DNA from: an uncultured Oscillospiraceae bacterium
GTDB taxonomy: Bacteria > Bacillota > Clostridia > Oscillospirales > Oscillospiraceae
Direction of reading: 5' to 3'
Assembly (NCBI GenBank): GCA_944387015.1
Contig: CALXDH010000006.1
Span: forward strand, 21,046-85,045
DNA: 64,000 nt
Below, piece after piece: positions 1-7,338 of this stretch. A model generated the notes under the pieces. It saw nothing but the letters and a program-made list of their open reading frames with translations, made no database searches and was not told the origin of the DNA. Each line of letters starts with the position of its first letter. Position 1 is the first letter of the stretch. The position numbers and the translations under genes were made by a program.

Positions 1-609
1 TATCTCTCCGACTATATGGGCATCACCCGGGACGTCTATGAGACCATGTATATCTCCGAGTGTGTCTGGATAAACCTGCAGGAGAGCCTGCGGGACTTCA
101 CTTCCGGCGAGCTCAACCGCTACCTCACCCAGCAGAATTTCATCTACGGGATGTATGCCGTCTTCTACCGGGATGACGAATACGGACTTTATACCGAGAA
201 GGAGTCCCGGGAGATGGCCTCCACCCTGCGCACTCAGATCAATGATCATCTTGACGATCAGGAGTATATCAGTTACCTGATCTGGAAATACAGCCAAACG
301 TACAGCGGACAATCGCCGGACCTGATCTCTCTGGATCAGTTCTCCGATGAAAATATTGCCGCACTCAAATCCCTGGGGATTGGAAAGGTCTCCGCCGTGC
401 TGACGGAGGAGGACCGCTATATCGTGGTCTTTCGGATGGATCCCAGTGAAAATGATGATATAGTGGACCAGGCCGCCGCCATTCCCGCCCAGGAGCAGCT
501 GGATGCCTGGTGCGCCGCAGCCACCGTCACCGCAGAATCCACCGATCCTGTGGATATGGCCGCGGCTGCCGGGATGCTGGATACCCTGGGATACCTTGCA
601 ACCTTGTAA
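1..609 (+). CDS. Hypothetical protein, 3' part only (5' end outside window)
   Basis: The reading frame is open from base 1 and stops at TAA 607-609. Five codons (YLSDY) precede the first in-window ATG at 16, so this is the C-terminal ~202 residues of a longer protein. The segment is acidic and mostly alpha-helical in appearance. A stretch near the middle (SLGIGKVSAVLTEEDRYIVV) is reminiscent of the parvulin/PrsA-like fold, where a 'vgkvs..v...dgyyivr' pattern recurs, but I cannot establish that family. It lies 67 bp upstream of aspS on the same strand with no clear terminator between, so read-through is possible. Function is unknown. Confidence 0.6.
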   Translation, partial: YLSDYMGITRDVYETMYISECVWINLQESLRDFTSGELNRYLTQQNFIYGMYAVFYRDDEYGLYTEKESREMASTLRTQINDHLDDQEYISYLIWKYSQTYSGQSPDLISLDQFSDENIAALKSLGIGKVSAVLTEEDRYIVVFRMDPSENDDIVDQAAAIPAQEQLDAWCAAATVTAESTDPVDMAAAAGMLDTLGYLATL

Positions 610-676
610 GCGCCATCGGCCTCGGTTGATGTTTTGTTTACCCATACTGAGAAGAAATAGAAAGGAACAACCAATT

Positions 677-2452
677 ATGATGCAGAATCGTACCCATACC
701 TGCGGGGAGCTGCGCCTCTCCGACGCCGGCAAGTCCGTGCAGATCTGCGGCTGGCTGGAAAACGTCCGGGAAGTGGGCGCCGAGCTGGCGTTTGCCGTGG
801 TCCGGGACTTCTACGGCACCACCCAGGTGGTGGCGGAGACCCCCGAAATGGTAAACACCTTCAAGTCCATCACCAAGGAGTCCACCATCTCCGTGGCGGG
901 CACCGTCCGGGAGCGGGCCAGCAAGTCCGCCAAGATGGCCACCGGCGAGATCGAGATCGTCCCCGAGAAGATCGAGGTCCTGGGCCGCTGCCGCCACAAC
1001 GAGCTGCCCTTCCAGATCAACCGCAGCCGGGATGCCGACGAGGCCCAGCGGCTCAAGTACCGCTATCTGGACCTGCGCAACCCCGAGGTGAAGAACAACA
1101 TCGTTCTGCGCTGCAACGTGGTGGCCGCCCTGCGCCAGGCCATGACCGCCCACGGCTTCCTGGAGATCACCACCCCCATCCTGACGGCCTCCTCCCCCGA
1201 GGGCGCCCGGGACTATCTGGTGCCCGCCCGGAACCACCCCGGCAAGTTCTACGCTCTGCCCCAGGCTCCCCAGCAGTTCAAGCAGCTGCTGATGACCTCC
1301 GGCTTCGACCGCTATTTCCAGATCGCTCCCTGCTTCCGGGATGAGGACGCCCGTGCCGACCGCTCCCCCGGTGAGTTCTATCAGCTGGATATGGAGATGG
1401 CCTTTGCCTCCCAGGAGGACGTGTTCGCCGTTTTGGAGGACGTGCTGCCTCCCATCTTCGCCAAGTACGGCAAGTACGACCGTGCCTCCGGCGCGCCCTT
1501 TATGCGCATCCCCTACACCGAGGCCATGGAGAAGTACGGCTCCGACAAGCCGGACCTGCGCATCGACCTCACGGTCCAGGATGTGACCGAGGTCCTCTCC
1601 GGCTGCGGCTTCGGACCCTTTGAGGGCAACACCGTCAAGGCCGTGGTGGTCAGCGACTTCCACGAGACCCGCAAGTTTATTGACAAGACCCTGGCCGATG
1701 TGGAAGTGGTCTCCGGCGGCAAGCCCTACTGGTTCCGCCTGGACGAGAACGGCGAGATTGTGGGCGGCATCGCCAAGTTCGTCAGCCCCATCAAGGAGCA
1801 GGTGGTCTCCGCCCTGAACCTCAAGCCCAACGACTTCGTGGCCCTCTCCGCCGGCAAGCTGGGCGAGGCCCAGAAGACCGCCGGTGTCCTGGTGAAGACC
1901 CTGGGCGCCGCCGTCCCCGGCCACATGGACAAGGAACAGTACGCCTTCTGCTGGATCGTGGACTTCCCCATGTACGAGATCGGCGAGGAGTCCGGCGAGC
2001 TGGAGTTCTGCCACAACCCGTTCTCCATGCCCTCCGGCGGCCTGGAAGTGCTGCTCAAGGCCGAGCGGGGCGAGATCGATCCCCTCTCCATCACCGCCGA
2101 CCAGTACGACCTGGTGTGCAACGGCGTGGAGCTCTCCTCCGGCGCCGTGCGGAACCATGACCCCGAGATCATGATCAAGGCTTTTGAGCTGGTCCGCCTG
2201 GGCGAGGAGGACGTGAAGGCCAAGTTCCCCGCCATGTACAACGCCTTCACCTACGGCGCACCCCCCCATGCCGGCATTGCCCCGGGCGTGGACCGCATGG
2301 TGATGCTGCTGGCAGGCGAGGACTCCATCCGGGAGATCATCCCCTTCCCCATGAACAAGAACGCCATGGACGTGATGATGGGCGCCCCCAGCGAGGTCAC
2401 CCAGAAGCAGCTGGACGAGCTGCACATCGCGCTCGTGAAGCCCGAGGAATAA
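677..2452 (+). CDS. aspS: Aspartate--tRNA ligase
   Basis: This is a class II aminoacyl-tRNA synthetase of 591 residues that charges tRNA-Asp in the cytoplasm. The N-terminal OB-fold anticodon-binding domain (about residues 1-110, with GWLENVREVG) is followed by the class II catalytic core. Recognisable pieces are motif 2 (FRDEDARADRSPGEFYQLDMEM), a large GAD-type insertion characteristic of bacterial AspRS, and motif 3 (GIAPGVDRMVML) near the C terminus. The start is ATG 677, preceded by GAAAGGAA. A longer in-frame extension back to 503 overlaps the upstream gene and has no ribosome-binding site. Full length for the bacterial family. A strong terminator follows. Confidence 0.97.
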   Translation: MMQNRTHTCGELRLSDAGKSVQICGWLENVREVGAELAFAVVRDFYGTTQVVAETPEMVNTFKSITKESTISVAGTVRERASKSAKMATGEIEIVPEKIEVLGRCRHNELPFQINRSRDADEAQRLKYRYLDLRNPEVKNNIVLRCNVVAALRQAMTAHGFLEITTPILTASSPEGARDYLVPARNHPGKFYALPQAPQQFKQLLMTSGFDRYFQIAPCFRDEDARADRSPGEFYQLDMEMAFASQEDVFAVLEDVLPPIFAKYGKYDRASGAPFMRIPYTEAMEKYGSDKPDLRIDLTVQDVTEVLSGCGFGPFEGNTVKAVVVSDFHETRKFIDKTLADVEVVSGGKPYWFRLDENGEIVGGIAKFVSPIKEQVVSALNLKPNDFVALSAGKLGEAQKTAGVLVKTLGAAVPGHMDKEQYAFCWIVDFPMYEIGEESGELEFCHNPFSMPSGGLEVLLKAERGEIDPLSITADQYDLVCNGVELSSGAVRNHDPEIMIKAFELVRLGEEDVKAKFPAMYNAFTYGAPPHAGIAPGVDRMVMLLAGEDSIREIIPFPMNKNAMDVMMGAPSEVTQKQLDELHIALVKPEE

Positions 2453-2467
2453 ATCCGATACACCCAA

Positions 2468-2502
2468 AGAGAGCCGGACATCATGTCCGGCTCTCTTGTT
2501 CT
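2468..2502. terminator. Bidirectional hairpin after aspS
   Basis: A perfect 13-bp stem (AGAGAGCCGGACA / TGTCCGGCTCTCT) with a 3-nt loop is followed by a T-rich run, so it can terminate aspS. The loop TCA is, on the other strand, the TGA stop codon of the opposing 43-aa gene, so the hairpin overlaps that gene's 3' end. Confidence 0.85.
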
Positions 2503-2612
2503 TCCTCCTGCAAAATCTGCTCCTCACAGTTTTGCTGCGCTTCCACCAATATGCGAATCGACTTTTCCGTTGCCCGCATCAGCTGTAAATACAATTCCTT
2601 GTAGTCTGGCAT
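2481..2612 (-). CDS. Small hypothetical protein, 43 aa, divergent from an XRE regulator
   Basis: Reading the minus strand from ATG 2612 gives a 43-residue product beginning MPDYKELYLQLMRATEKSIR and ending EEEQESRT, stop TGA 2483-2481. A very good Shine-Dalgarno (AGGTGATG, part of GGGGAGGTGATGAG) sits directly upstream. The protein is a predicted single amphipathic helix, acidic at its C terminus. Similar short 'MPDYKELY' proteins next to XRE regulators are, from memory, common in gut Firmicutes, often near mobile elements; I have no function for it. Its last codons overlap the aspS terminator. It shares an 85-bp intergenic region with the XRE gene. Confidence 0.75.
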   Translation of the reverse strand: MPDYKELYLQLMRATEKSIRILVEAQQNCEEQILQEEEQESRT

Positions 2613-2634
2613 CTCATCACCTCCCCTACTCCAT

Positions 2635-2665
2635 AATAGGTCTATTTCACCCTATTATCAATAGG
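2635..2665. promoter_or_regulatory. Putative XRE operator: two short palindromes
   Basis: Two inverted repeats built from the same pentamer lie between the divergent genes: AATAG-GT-CTATT (2635-2646) and CTATT-ATC-AATAG (2652-2664). They have the size and symmetry expected for dimers of a small helix-turn-helix repressor. That the neighbouring XRE protein binds here is inference. Confidence 0.55.
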
Positions 2666-2697
2666 TCACCGGGGCATAATTTTCATGAGGTGATGGT

Positions 2698-2916
2698 ATG
2701 ACCCCCATGCGGAAGCTCCGGAAGGAACGAAAATACTCTCAGGTGAAGATGCAGATGCTCACAGGCATCGACCAGAGCGATTACTCCAAAATCGAGACTG
2801 GGAAGCGGAACATGACCTTTGAGCAGTGCCGGCGGATCGCTCTGGCACTGGAGACCAGCATGGACTATTTGGCGGGACTTACCGATGACCCTGCGCCGTA
2901 TCCCAGAAAGAAATAA
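2698..2916 (+). CDS. XRE-family helix-turn-helix transcriptional regulator
   Basis: This 72-residue protein is essentially a lone HTH_XRE domain. Helices 2-3 read MLTGIDQSDYSKIETGKRN (about residues 20-40), matching the lambda-repressor-like pattern with Q/S..S..E.G.R. It probably represses its own promoter and that of the divergent 43-aa gene through the palindromes at 2635-2665. The start ATG 2698 follows GAGGTGATGGT. A hairpin with a T-rich tail ends the transcript. No toxin-like partner is evident, although such a pair could belong to a decayed mobile element. Confidence 0.85.
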   Translation: MTPMRKLRKERKYSQVKMQMLTGIDQSDYSKIETGKRNMTFEQCRRIALALETSMDYLAGLTDDPAPYPRKK

Positions 2917-2922
2917 ACGTAC

Positions 2923-2957
2923 AGGCGGAGCCGTAAGGCTCCGTCTCTTTTCTTTTT
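2923..2957 (+). terminator. Terminator after the XRE gene
   Basis: CGGAGCC-gtaa-GGCTCCG (2926-2943) is followed by a pyrimidine tract with several T runs, a standard intrinsic terminator. Confidence 0.75.
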
Positions 2958-3014
2958 CCACAGCTTATGGTAAACTGATCCTGACCAATCGTCCTTTTCA
3001 AAGGAGGTAGTCCC

Positions 3015-4181
3015 ATGAAACGTTTTCTCTCAGCGGCTCTGGCCGCTTTGCTGCTGCTTGCCCTCCCCGCCTGCGGCGCCCAGAACGTCACGGAGCAGCC
3101 CCCGGTGACGGAGGAGGAGCAACCCGCCCCGCCCCCGGAGCCCACGGAGGAGGAACTGGCGGCCCAGGAAATTGACGACCTCCTCTCCTCTCTCACCACG
3201 GAGGAAAAGGTAGGGCAGCTGTTCTTCGTCCGCTGTCCTGCGGACAGCGCCGCGGAGGACGTGGCTGCCTACCATCTGGGAGGCTATCTCCTCTTTGGCC
3301 GGGACTTTACGGACAAGACCGCCGATGATGTCATCCAGACCATCCGCGCCTATCAAACGGCAGCCGCTGCCGACACCGGCATCCCTCTGCTCATCGGCGT
3401 GGATGAAGAGGGCGGCACTGTGGTGCGGGTGAGCTCCAATCCCCATCTGCGCAGTGCAAAATATCCCTCGCCCCAGAAGCTGCTCGCCCAGGGCGGCACC
3501 GAGGCCCTGGTGGAAAACACGGCGGAAAAGGACGCCCTGCTCCACGGCCTTGGCATCAACGTGAACCTTGCCCCGGTGGCGGACGTGTCCACCAACTCCG
3601 GCGACTTTATCTATGACCGTACCTTCGGCCTGGATGCGGAGGGGACCTCCGACTGCGTCACCGCCGTGGTGGAACAGATGGCCGCGGACGGTATGGGCAG
3701 CGTCCTCAAGCACTTCCCCGGCTACGGCAGCAACGTGGACACCCACACCGGCATCGCCGTGGACCAGCGGCCGCTGGAGCAGTTTGAATCCGCGGACTTT
3801 CTCCCCTTCTCCGCCGGAATGGCCGCGGGGAACGGCACCACCGCCGTGCTGGTGTCCCACAACATCATGACGGCGGTGGACGAGTCCCTCCCCGCCTCCC
3901 TCTCCCCGGCGGTCCACGACCTTCTCCGGGACGAGCTGGGCTTTGACGGCGTGGTGATGACCGATGACCTGGCCATGGACGCCGTGGCCGCCTATTCCAC
4001 GGACGGCGCCGTGGCGGTGATGGCCCTCCAAGCGGGCAATGACCTCATCATCACCACCGACTACCGCACCCAGATCCCCAAGGTCCTCGAAGCGGTGGAA
4101 AACGGCACCCTCTCCCCGGACACCATTGATACCGCCTGTCGCCGGGTGCTGACCTGGAAGCAGGCCCTGGGGCTTTTGTGA
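3015..4181 (+). CDS. nagZ: Glycoside hydrolase family 3 lipoprotein, NagZ-like beta-N-acetylhexosaminidase
   Basis: A 388-residue exported lipoprotein: hydrophobic signal peptide ending in lipobox LPAC (Cys-20), then an acidic Pro/Glu linker (about 25-50), then a GH3 N-terminal (beta/alpha)8 domain. The diagnostic KHFPGYGSNVDTH motif (about 232-244) supplies the Asp/His general-acid dyad typical of NagZ enzymes, and VMTDDLAM (about 314-321) holds the nucleophilic Asp. The second GH3 domain of some homologues is absent. By family it would remove GlcNAc from muropeptides or other N-acetylglucosaminides outside the membrane during wall turnover; substrate is not proven here. The start follows AAAGGAGG with good spacing. 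Confidence 0.88.
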   Translation: MKRFLSAALAALLLLALPACGAQNVTEQPPVTEEEQPAPPPEPTEEELAAQEIDDLLSSLTTEEKVGQLFFVRCPADSAAEDVAAYHLGGYLLFGRDFTDKTADDVIQTIRAYQTAAAADTGIPLLIGVDEEGGTVVRVSSNPHLRSAKYPSPQKLLAQGGTEALVENTAEKDALLHGLGINVNLAPVADVSTNSGDFIYDRTFGLDAEGTSDCVTAVVEQMAADGMGSVLKHFPGYGSNVDTHTGIAVDQRPLEQFESADFLPFSAGMAAGNGTTAVLVSHNIMTAVDESLPASLSPAVHDLLRDELGFDGVVMTDDLAMDAVAAYSTDGAVAVMALQAGNDLIITTDYRTQIPKVLEAVENGTLSPDTIDTACRRVLTWKQALGLL

Positions 4182-4256
4182 AACGAATGTCCCCCTTTTC
4201 CCGTTCTTTTTGGTGAGATGTCTCTTTGGAAGACCGGATGAAAAAGGAGGTTCCCT

Positions 4257-5168
4257 ATGAAACACATGCTGCGCAGATTGACCCTGGCATCCCTTGCCGC
4301 CGTCCTTTTGACCGTCTCCGCCCTGGCGGATTCCGGCCCCAAACCATTGCTGACGGTGCGGGTAGAAAATGCCCCGGAGGAGGGGTACTACCTGGACTTG
4401 GTGGCGGAAGGGGAATATGAGGGCCACACTTACGGAAGCGGAGAGAGCGAATACAGCGGCATCGACTGGAGCTACTCGGATGAGGAAGCGGCGGCGCTGG
4501 ACACGGAATTGCTGGACGCCCTGCGCGCCGCCGTGCCGGAGGGGTACCACGCCTGCACGGCGGAGGGCACCGGCGGCGCCCCCATGTGGGGAGAACTGGA
4601 GGGGACGCCCACCGGCCGCCAGGGGGAATCTCTCCACACCTTCCGTTATTTCGGCGTGCCGGATACCTATCAGATCCTCATTGCCACCAAAAACGGCGAT
4701 ACCTACCTCTTTCCCCCCTGCACCCGGACGGCGCTCCAATCCTCGGTGACCGTGGACTGGGAGACGAAGTCCGTGGAGGTCCCTCCGGCGTGGATCGGCT
4801 ATGTACTGCAATTTCTCTGCACCCTGCTCCCCACGCTGGTGATCGAGGGCGTGGTGCTGGTGTTGTTCGGCTTTTCCTGGAAACAGAACCGAAAGCCGTT
4901 TTTGCTGGTGAATCTCGTCACCCAGGGGGCGCTGGCGGTGTATTTTTCCGTGACCGCCGTGCAAAGCGGCGTAGGCTGGTGGTACTTTTTCCTCCTGGTT
5001 CCGGCGGAGGTCGTCATCGCCTTTGTGGAGGGCGGACTGTATACCCGCCTGCTGACCGGCAGCCGCCGCCGTGCCTTTGCCTATGGCATCACCGCCAACC
5101 TCTGCTCGGCCCTGCTGGGCCTTTTGACCGTAGAACCCCTCTGGCGCTGGATCGTATCCATCTCATAA
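4257..5168 (+). CDS. Predicted exported membrane protein of unknown function
   Basis: The product has 303 residues. An N-terminal signal peptide (MKHMLRRLTLASLAAVLLTV, cleavage after SALA) is followed by an extracytoplasmic acidic domain of about 150 residues rich in Gly/Glu/Tyr. The C-terminal ~120 residues contain about four hydrophobic segments (around 180-205, 215-235, 240-265 and 280-300). This 'lumenal domain plus C-terminal helices' layout is seen in uncharacterised Clostridia proteins. I recognise no catalytic motif. It is preceded by AAAAAGGAGG and lies 18 bp upstream of the AlaX-like gene, so the two are likely co-transcribed. Confidence 0.7.
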   Translation: MKHMLRRLTLASLAAVLLTVSALADSGPKPLLTVRVENAPEEGYYLDLVAEGEYEGHTYGSGESEYSGIDWSYSDEEAAALDTELLDALRAAVPEGYHACTAEGTGGAPMWGELEGTPTGRQGESLHTFRYFGVPDTYQILIATKNGDTYLFPPCTRTALQSSVTVDWETKSVEVPPAWIGYVLQFLCTLLPTLVIEGVVLVLFGFSWKQNRKPFLLVNLVTQGALAVYFSVTAVQSGVGWWYFFLLVPAEVVIAFVEGGLYTRLLTGSRRRAFAYGITANLCSALLGLLTVEPLWRWIVSIS

Positions 5169-5186
5169 ACGAAAGGAATGTTCCCC

Positions 5187-6341
5187 ATGGAAACGGAAAA
5201 GCTCTATTACGCCGACCCCTTTTTGCAGGACTTCACCGCCACGGTCCTCTCCTGTGAGGCGGGCAAGGGCGGATACCTGGTGACGCTGGACCGCACCGCC
5301 TTCTACCCCGAAGGGGGCGGACAGCCCGCCGACCACGGCACGATGAACGGCCTTGCCGTCACCGACGTCCATGAGAAAAACGGCGTGATCTTCCACACTG
5401 TCGAAAACTCGGTGGAAATTGGCGAAAACGTGGATTGCGCCATCGACTGGGCCCGCCGCTTCGACCATATGCAGCAGCACTCCGGAGAGCACATCCTCTC
5501 CGGCATCCTCTGCCGGGACTACCACTGCGACAATGTGGGCTTCCACATGGGGGCCGACACCGTCACCATCGACTATAACGCGGAGCTCACCTGGCAGCAG
5601 GTCCTGGCCGCGGAGGAAGAGGCCAACCGGGCAATCTGGGCGGACACCCCGGTGGAGATCACCTACCCCTCCCCGGAGGAGCTGGAACAGCTGGACTACC
5701 GCAGCAAAAAGGCCCTGACGGGACAGGTGCGCATCGTCACTTTCCCGGGGGCGGACTGCTGCGCCTGCTGCGGCACCCACGTCCTCCGGGCGGGCCAGGT
5801 GGGGATCATCAAGGTCCTCTCCTGCCAGAAGTTCCGCTCCGGCGTCCGGATGGAGATCCTCTGCGGGGAGCGGGCCTACCGCTACCTCTCCGGCACCTAC
5901 GACCAGGCCCGGGCGGTGGGCCAGCAGCTGAGCGTCAAGCCCCTGGATGCCGCGGCCGCCGTGGAGCGGCTGGAAGCAGAGCTCACCGCCGCCAAGCAGC
6001 GGATGACGGAGCTGGAGGAGACGGTATTTTTCCACAAAGCCCAGGAACTTCGGGGAAAAGGGGACGTGCTTTTGGTGGAGTCCCCCATGCGCTCCGACGG
6101 CGTGCGGAAGCTGGCGGACGCGGTGGCAAAGGAATGCGGCGGCCTGGCGGCGGTGTTTTCCGGCCAGGACGGACAATACAGCTATGCTTTGGTCCGCGCG
6201 GACGGGACAGAGGTGGCCCCGCTGGTGAAATCGCTCAATGCCGCCCTCCATGGACGGGGCGGCGGACGGGGCGGCTTTGCCCAGGGCAGCGTTCAGGCCG
6301 ATGAAGCGGAGATCCGGGCATTTTTCAACAATCCCTCTTGA
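5187..6341 (+). CDS. AlaX-type alanyl-tRNA editing protein with DHHA1 domain
   Basis: This 384-residue protein has an N-terminal AlaRS editing-like region, with the zinc-binding HxxxH in MQQHSGEHILSG (about residues 94-105) and a second metal site around CACCGTHV (about 190-197). A C-terminal DHHA1 domain ends in the Gly-rich GRGGGRGGFAQGS signature. It has no aminoacylation domain. Homologues hydrolyse Ser-tRNA-Ala or Gly-tRNA-Ala in trans. Two in-frame ATGs exist (5178 and 5187). I chose 5187 because the GAAAGGA site sits about 10 nt upstream, whereas 5178 abuts it. The next gene starts 13 bp beyond the stop. Confidence 0.88.
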   Translation: METEKLYYADPFLQDFTATVLSCEAGKGGYLVTLDRTAFYPEGGGQPADHGTMNGLAVTDVHEKNGVIFHTVENSVEIGENVDCAIDWARRFDHMQQHSGEHILSGILCRDYHCDNVGFHMGADTVTIDYNAELTWQQVLAAEEEANRAIWADTPVEITYPSPEELEQLDYRSKKALTGQVRIVTFPGADCCACCGTHVLRAGQVGIIKVLSCQKFRSGVRMEILCGERAYRYLSGTYDQARAVGQQLSVKPLDAAAAVERLEAELTAAKQRMTELEETVFFHKAQELRGKGDVLLVESPMRSDGVRKLADAVAKECGGLAAVFSGQDGQYSYALVRADGTEVAPLVKSLNAALHGRGGGRGGFAQGSVQADEAEIRAFFNNPS

Positions 6342-6353
6342 AAGGTGGAAATC

Positions 6354-6659
6354 ATGCGCTATATTTTACTGGAATACGATCATCCCCAGGAGGATGAAGC
6401 AAAGCAGGTCTATTCGGAGCTGGACCGGGAAAACCGGGAGACCCGGCGGGTGGAGCTCTACCCCAACGGGCTGTGGTTTGCCTACGGCGACGAGCATGGC
6501 CGGGAGGAAGCCCTCTCCGCCGATCCCTTCCCGGAGGACGTGCGGACGCTGAACGTCCCCGGAGAGGTGTCCGCCCGCACCATCGCCCCCGGCGTGTTCC
6601 GGGAGGTGTGGGACCAGGCCGCGGAGCGGCCCGACGGCTTTATGGGCATGTTTTTCTGA
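6354..6659 (+). CDS. DUF6881-like small protein
   Basis: A 101-residue soluble protein starting MRYILLEYDHPQEDEA. The block QVYSELDRENRETRRVELYP followed by NGLWFAYGDE resembles the 'IYSELDdErwEvRKVEiFpdG' pattern I associate with DUF6881 proteins, whose function is unknown. The start is ATG 6354, downstream of AAAGGTGG; an in-frame GTG at 6345 lies inside that ribosome-binding site. It is tightly coupled to the upstream editing gene. The family assignment is from memory. Confidence 0.65.
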   Translation: MRYILLEYDHPQEDEAKQVYSELDRENRETRRVELYPNGLWFAYGDEHGREEALSADPFPEDVRTLNVPGEVSARTIAPGVFREVWDQAAERPDGFMGMFF

Positions 6660-6694
6660 CAGCAGCCAAAAAACACGCCGGAAACGGCACAGCA

Positions 6695-6711
6695 CGGCGC
6701 CTGAGGCGCCG
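6695..6711 (+). other. Small hairpin directly upstream of the msrA ribosome-binding site
   Basis: CGGCGCC-TGA-GGCGCCG forms a perfect 7-bp stem that abuts the GGGAGGA of msrA. It could modulate translation initiation or simply be an intergenic hairpin. Confidence 0.4.
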
Positions 6712-6720
6712 GGAGGACGT

Positions 6721-7287
6721 ATGAAGGATCAGACTATCTGCCTGGCAGGCGGCTGTTTCTGGGGCATGGAGGCCCTGTACCGCCGCCTGCCGGGCGTTAC
6801 GGACGTGGTGTGCGGCTACGCCAACGGCGACAGCGCCGCCCATGCCAACTACGAGGATGTATGCACCGGCATCACCGGCTTCCGGGAGGCGGTGCAGGTG
6901 ACCTGGGACCCGGCGGAGACCTCCCTGGAGGCGCTGCTCTTCGCCTTTTTCGCGGTGGTGGACGTGGAGCTGCCAAACCGCCAGGGGGCGGATATCGGCA
7001 CCCAGTACCAAACAGGGATCTACTGGACGTCCCCAGACCAGGAGGAGCGGGTCCGGGCGGTGGCAGCCATGGAGGCCGCGGCCGTCCCCTTTTTTGCCGT
7101 GGAACTCAAACCGCTGGAAACCTTCTTTCCGGCGGAGGAATCCCACCAGCGCTACCTGGAAAAGCACCCCCGGGGCTACTGCCACATCTCCCCTGCCCGA
7201 CGCTCGGCACTGGAGCGCTTTCCCTTCCGGCGCCAGGACTACACCCGTCCGGCACGGCAGCTGCTCTCAACATGGATGGAGCGATAA
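6721..7287 (+). CDS. msrA: Peptide-methionine (S)-S-oxide reductase
   Basis: A 188-residue MsrA. The catalytic cysteine is in AGGCFWGMEA (about residues 9-18). Downstream are the family blocks GYANG, YEDVCTGITGFREAVQV, NRQGADIGTQYQTGIYW and AEESHQRYLEKHPRGYC. It reduces the S-epimer of methionine sulfoxide in proteins, using thioredoxin. No MsrB domain is fused. The canonical 'GHAE' segment appears here as GFRE, a mild divergence. The start follows GGGAGGACGT. Confidence 0.95.
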   Translation: MKDQTICLAGGCFWGMEALYRRLPGVTDVVCGYANGDSAAHANYEDVCTGITGFREAVQVTWDPAETSLEALLFAFFAVVDVELPNRQGADIGTQYQTGIYWTSPDQEERVRAVAAMEAAAVPFFAVELKPLETFFPAEESHQRYLEKHPRGYCHISPARRSALERFPFRRQDYTRPARQLLSTWMER

Positions 7288-7288
7288 A

Positions 7289-7317
7289 AAAGACGCGGCC
7301 CGTTGGGCCGCGTCTTT
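7289..7317. terminator. Bidirectional terminator between msrA and the purine permease
   Basis: AAAGACGCGGCCC-gtt-GGGCCGCGTCTTT is a perfect 13-bp hairpin with A and T runs on both sides, serving the two convergent genes. Confidence 0.9.
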
Positions 7318-7338
7318 TGATTTGTGTTTTGCCGTGTG

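Noticed and set aside
638-2527. 629-aa open frame antisense to aspS
   Set aside because: It is a GC-rich shadow of aspS: composition is Gly/His/Leu/Val-rich with no domain, no ribosome-binding site, and the opposite strand encodes a full AspRS.
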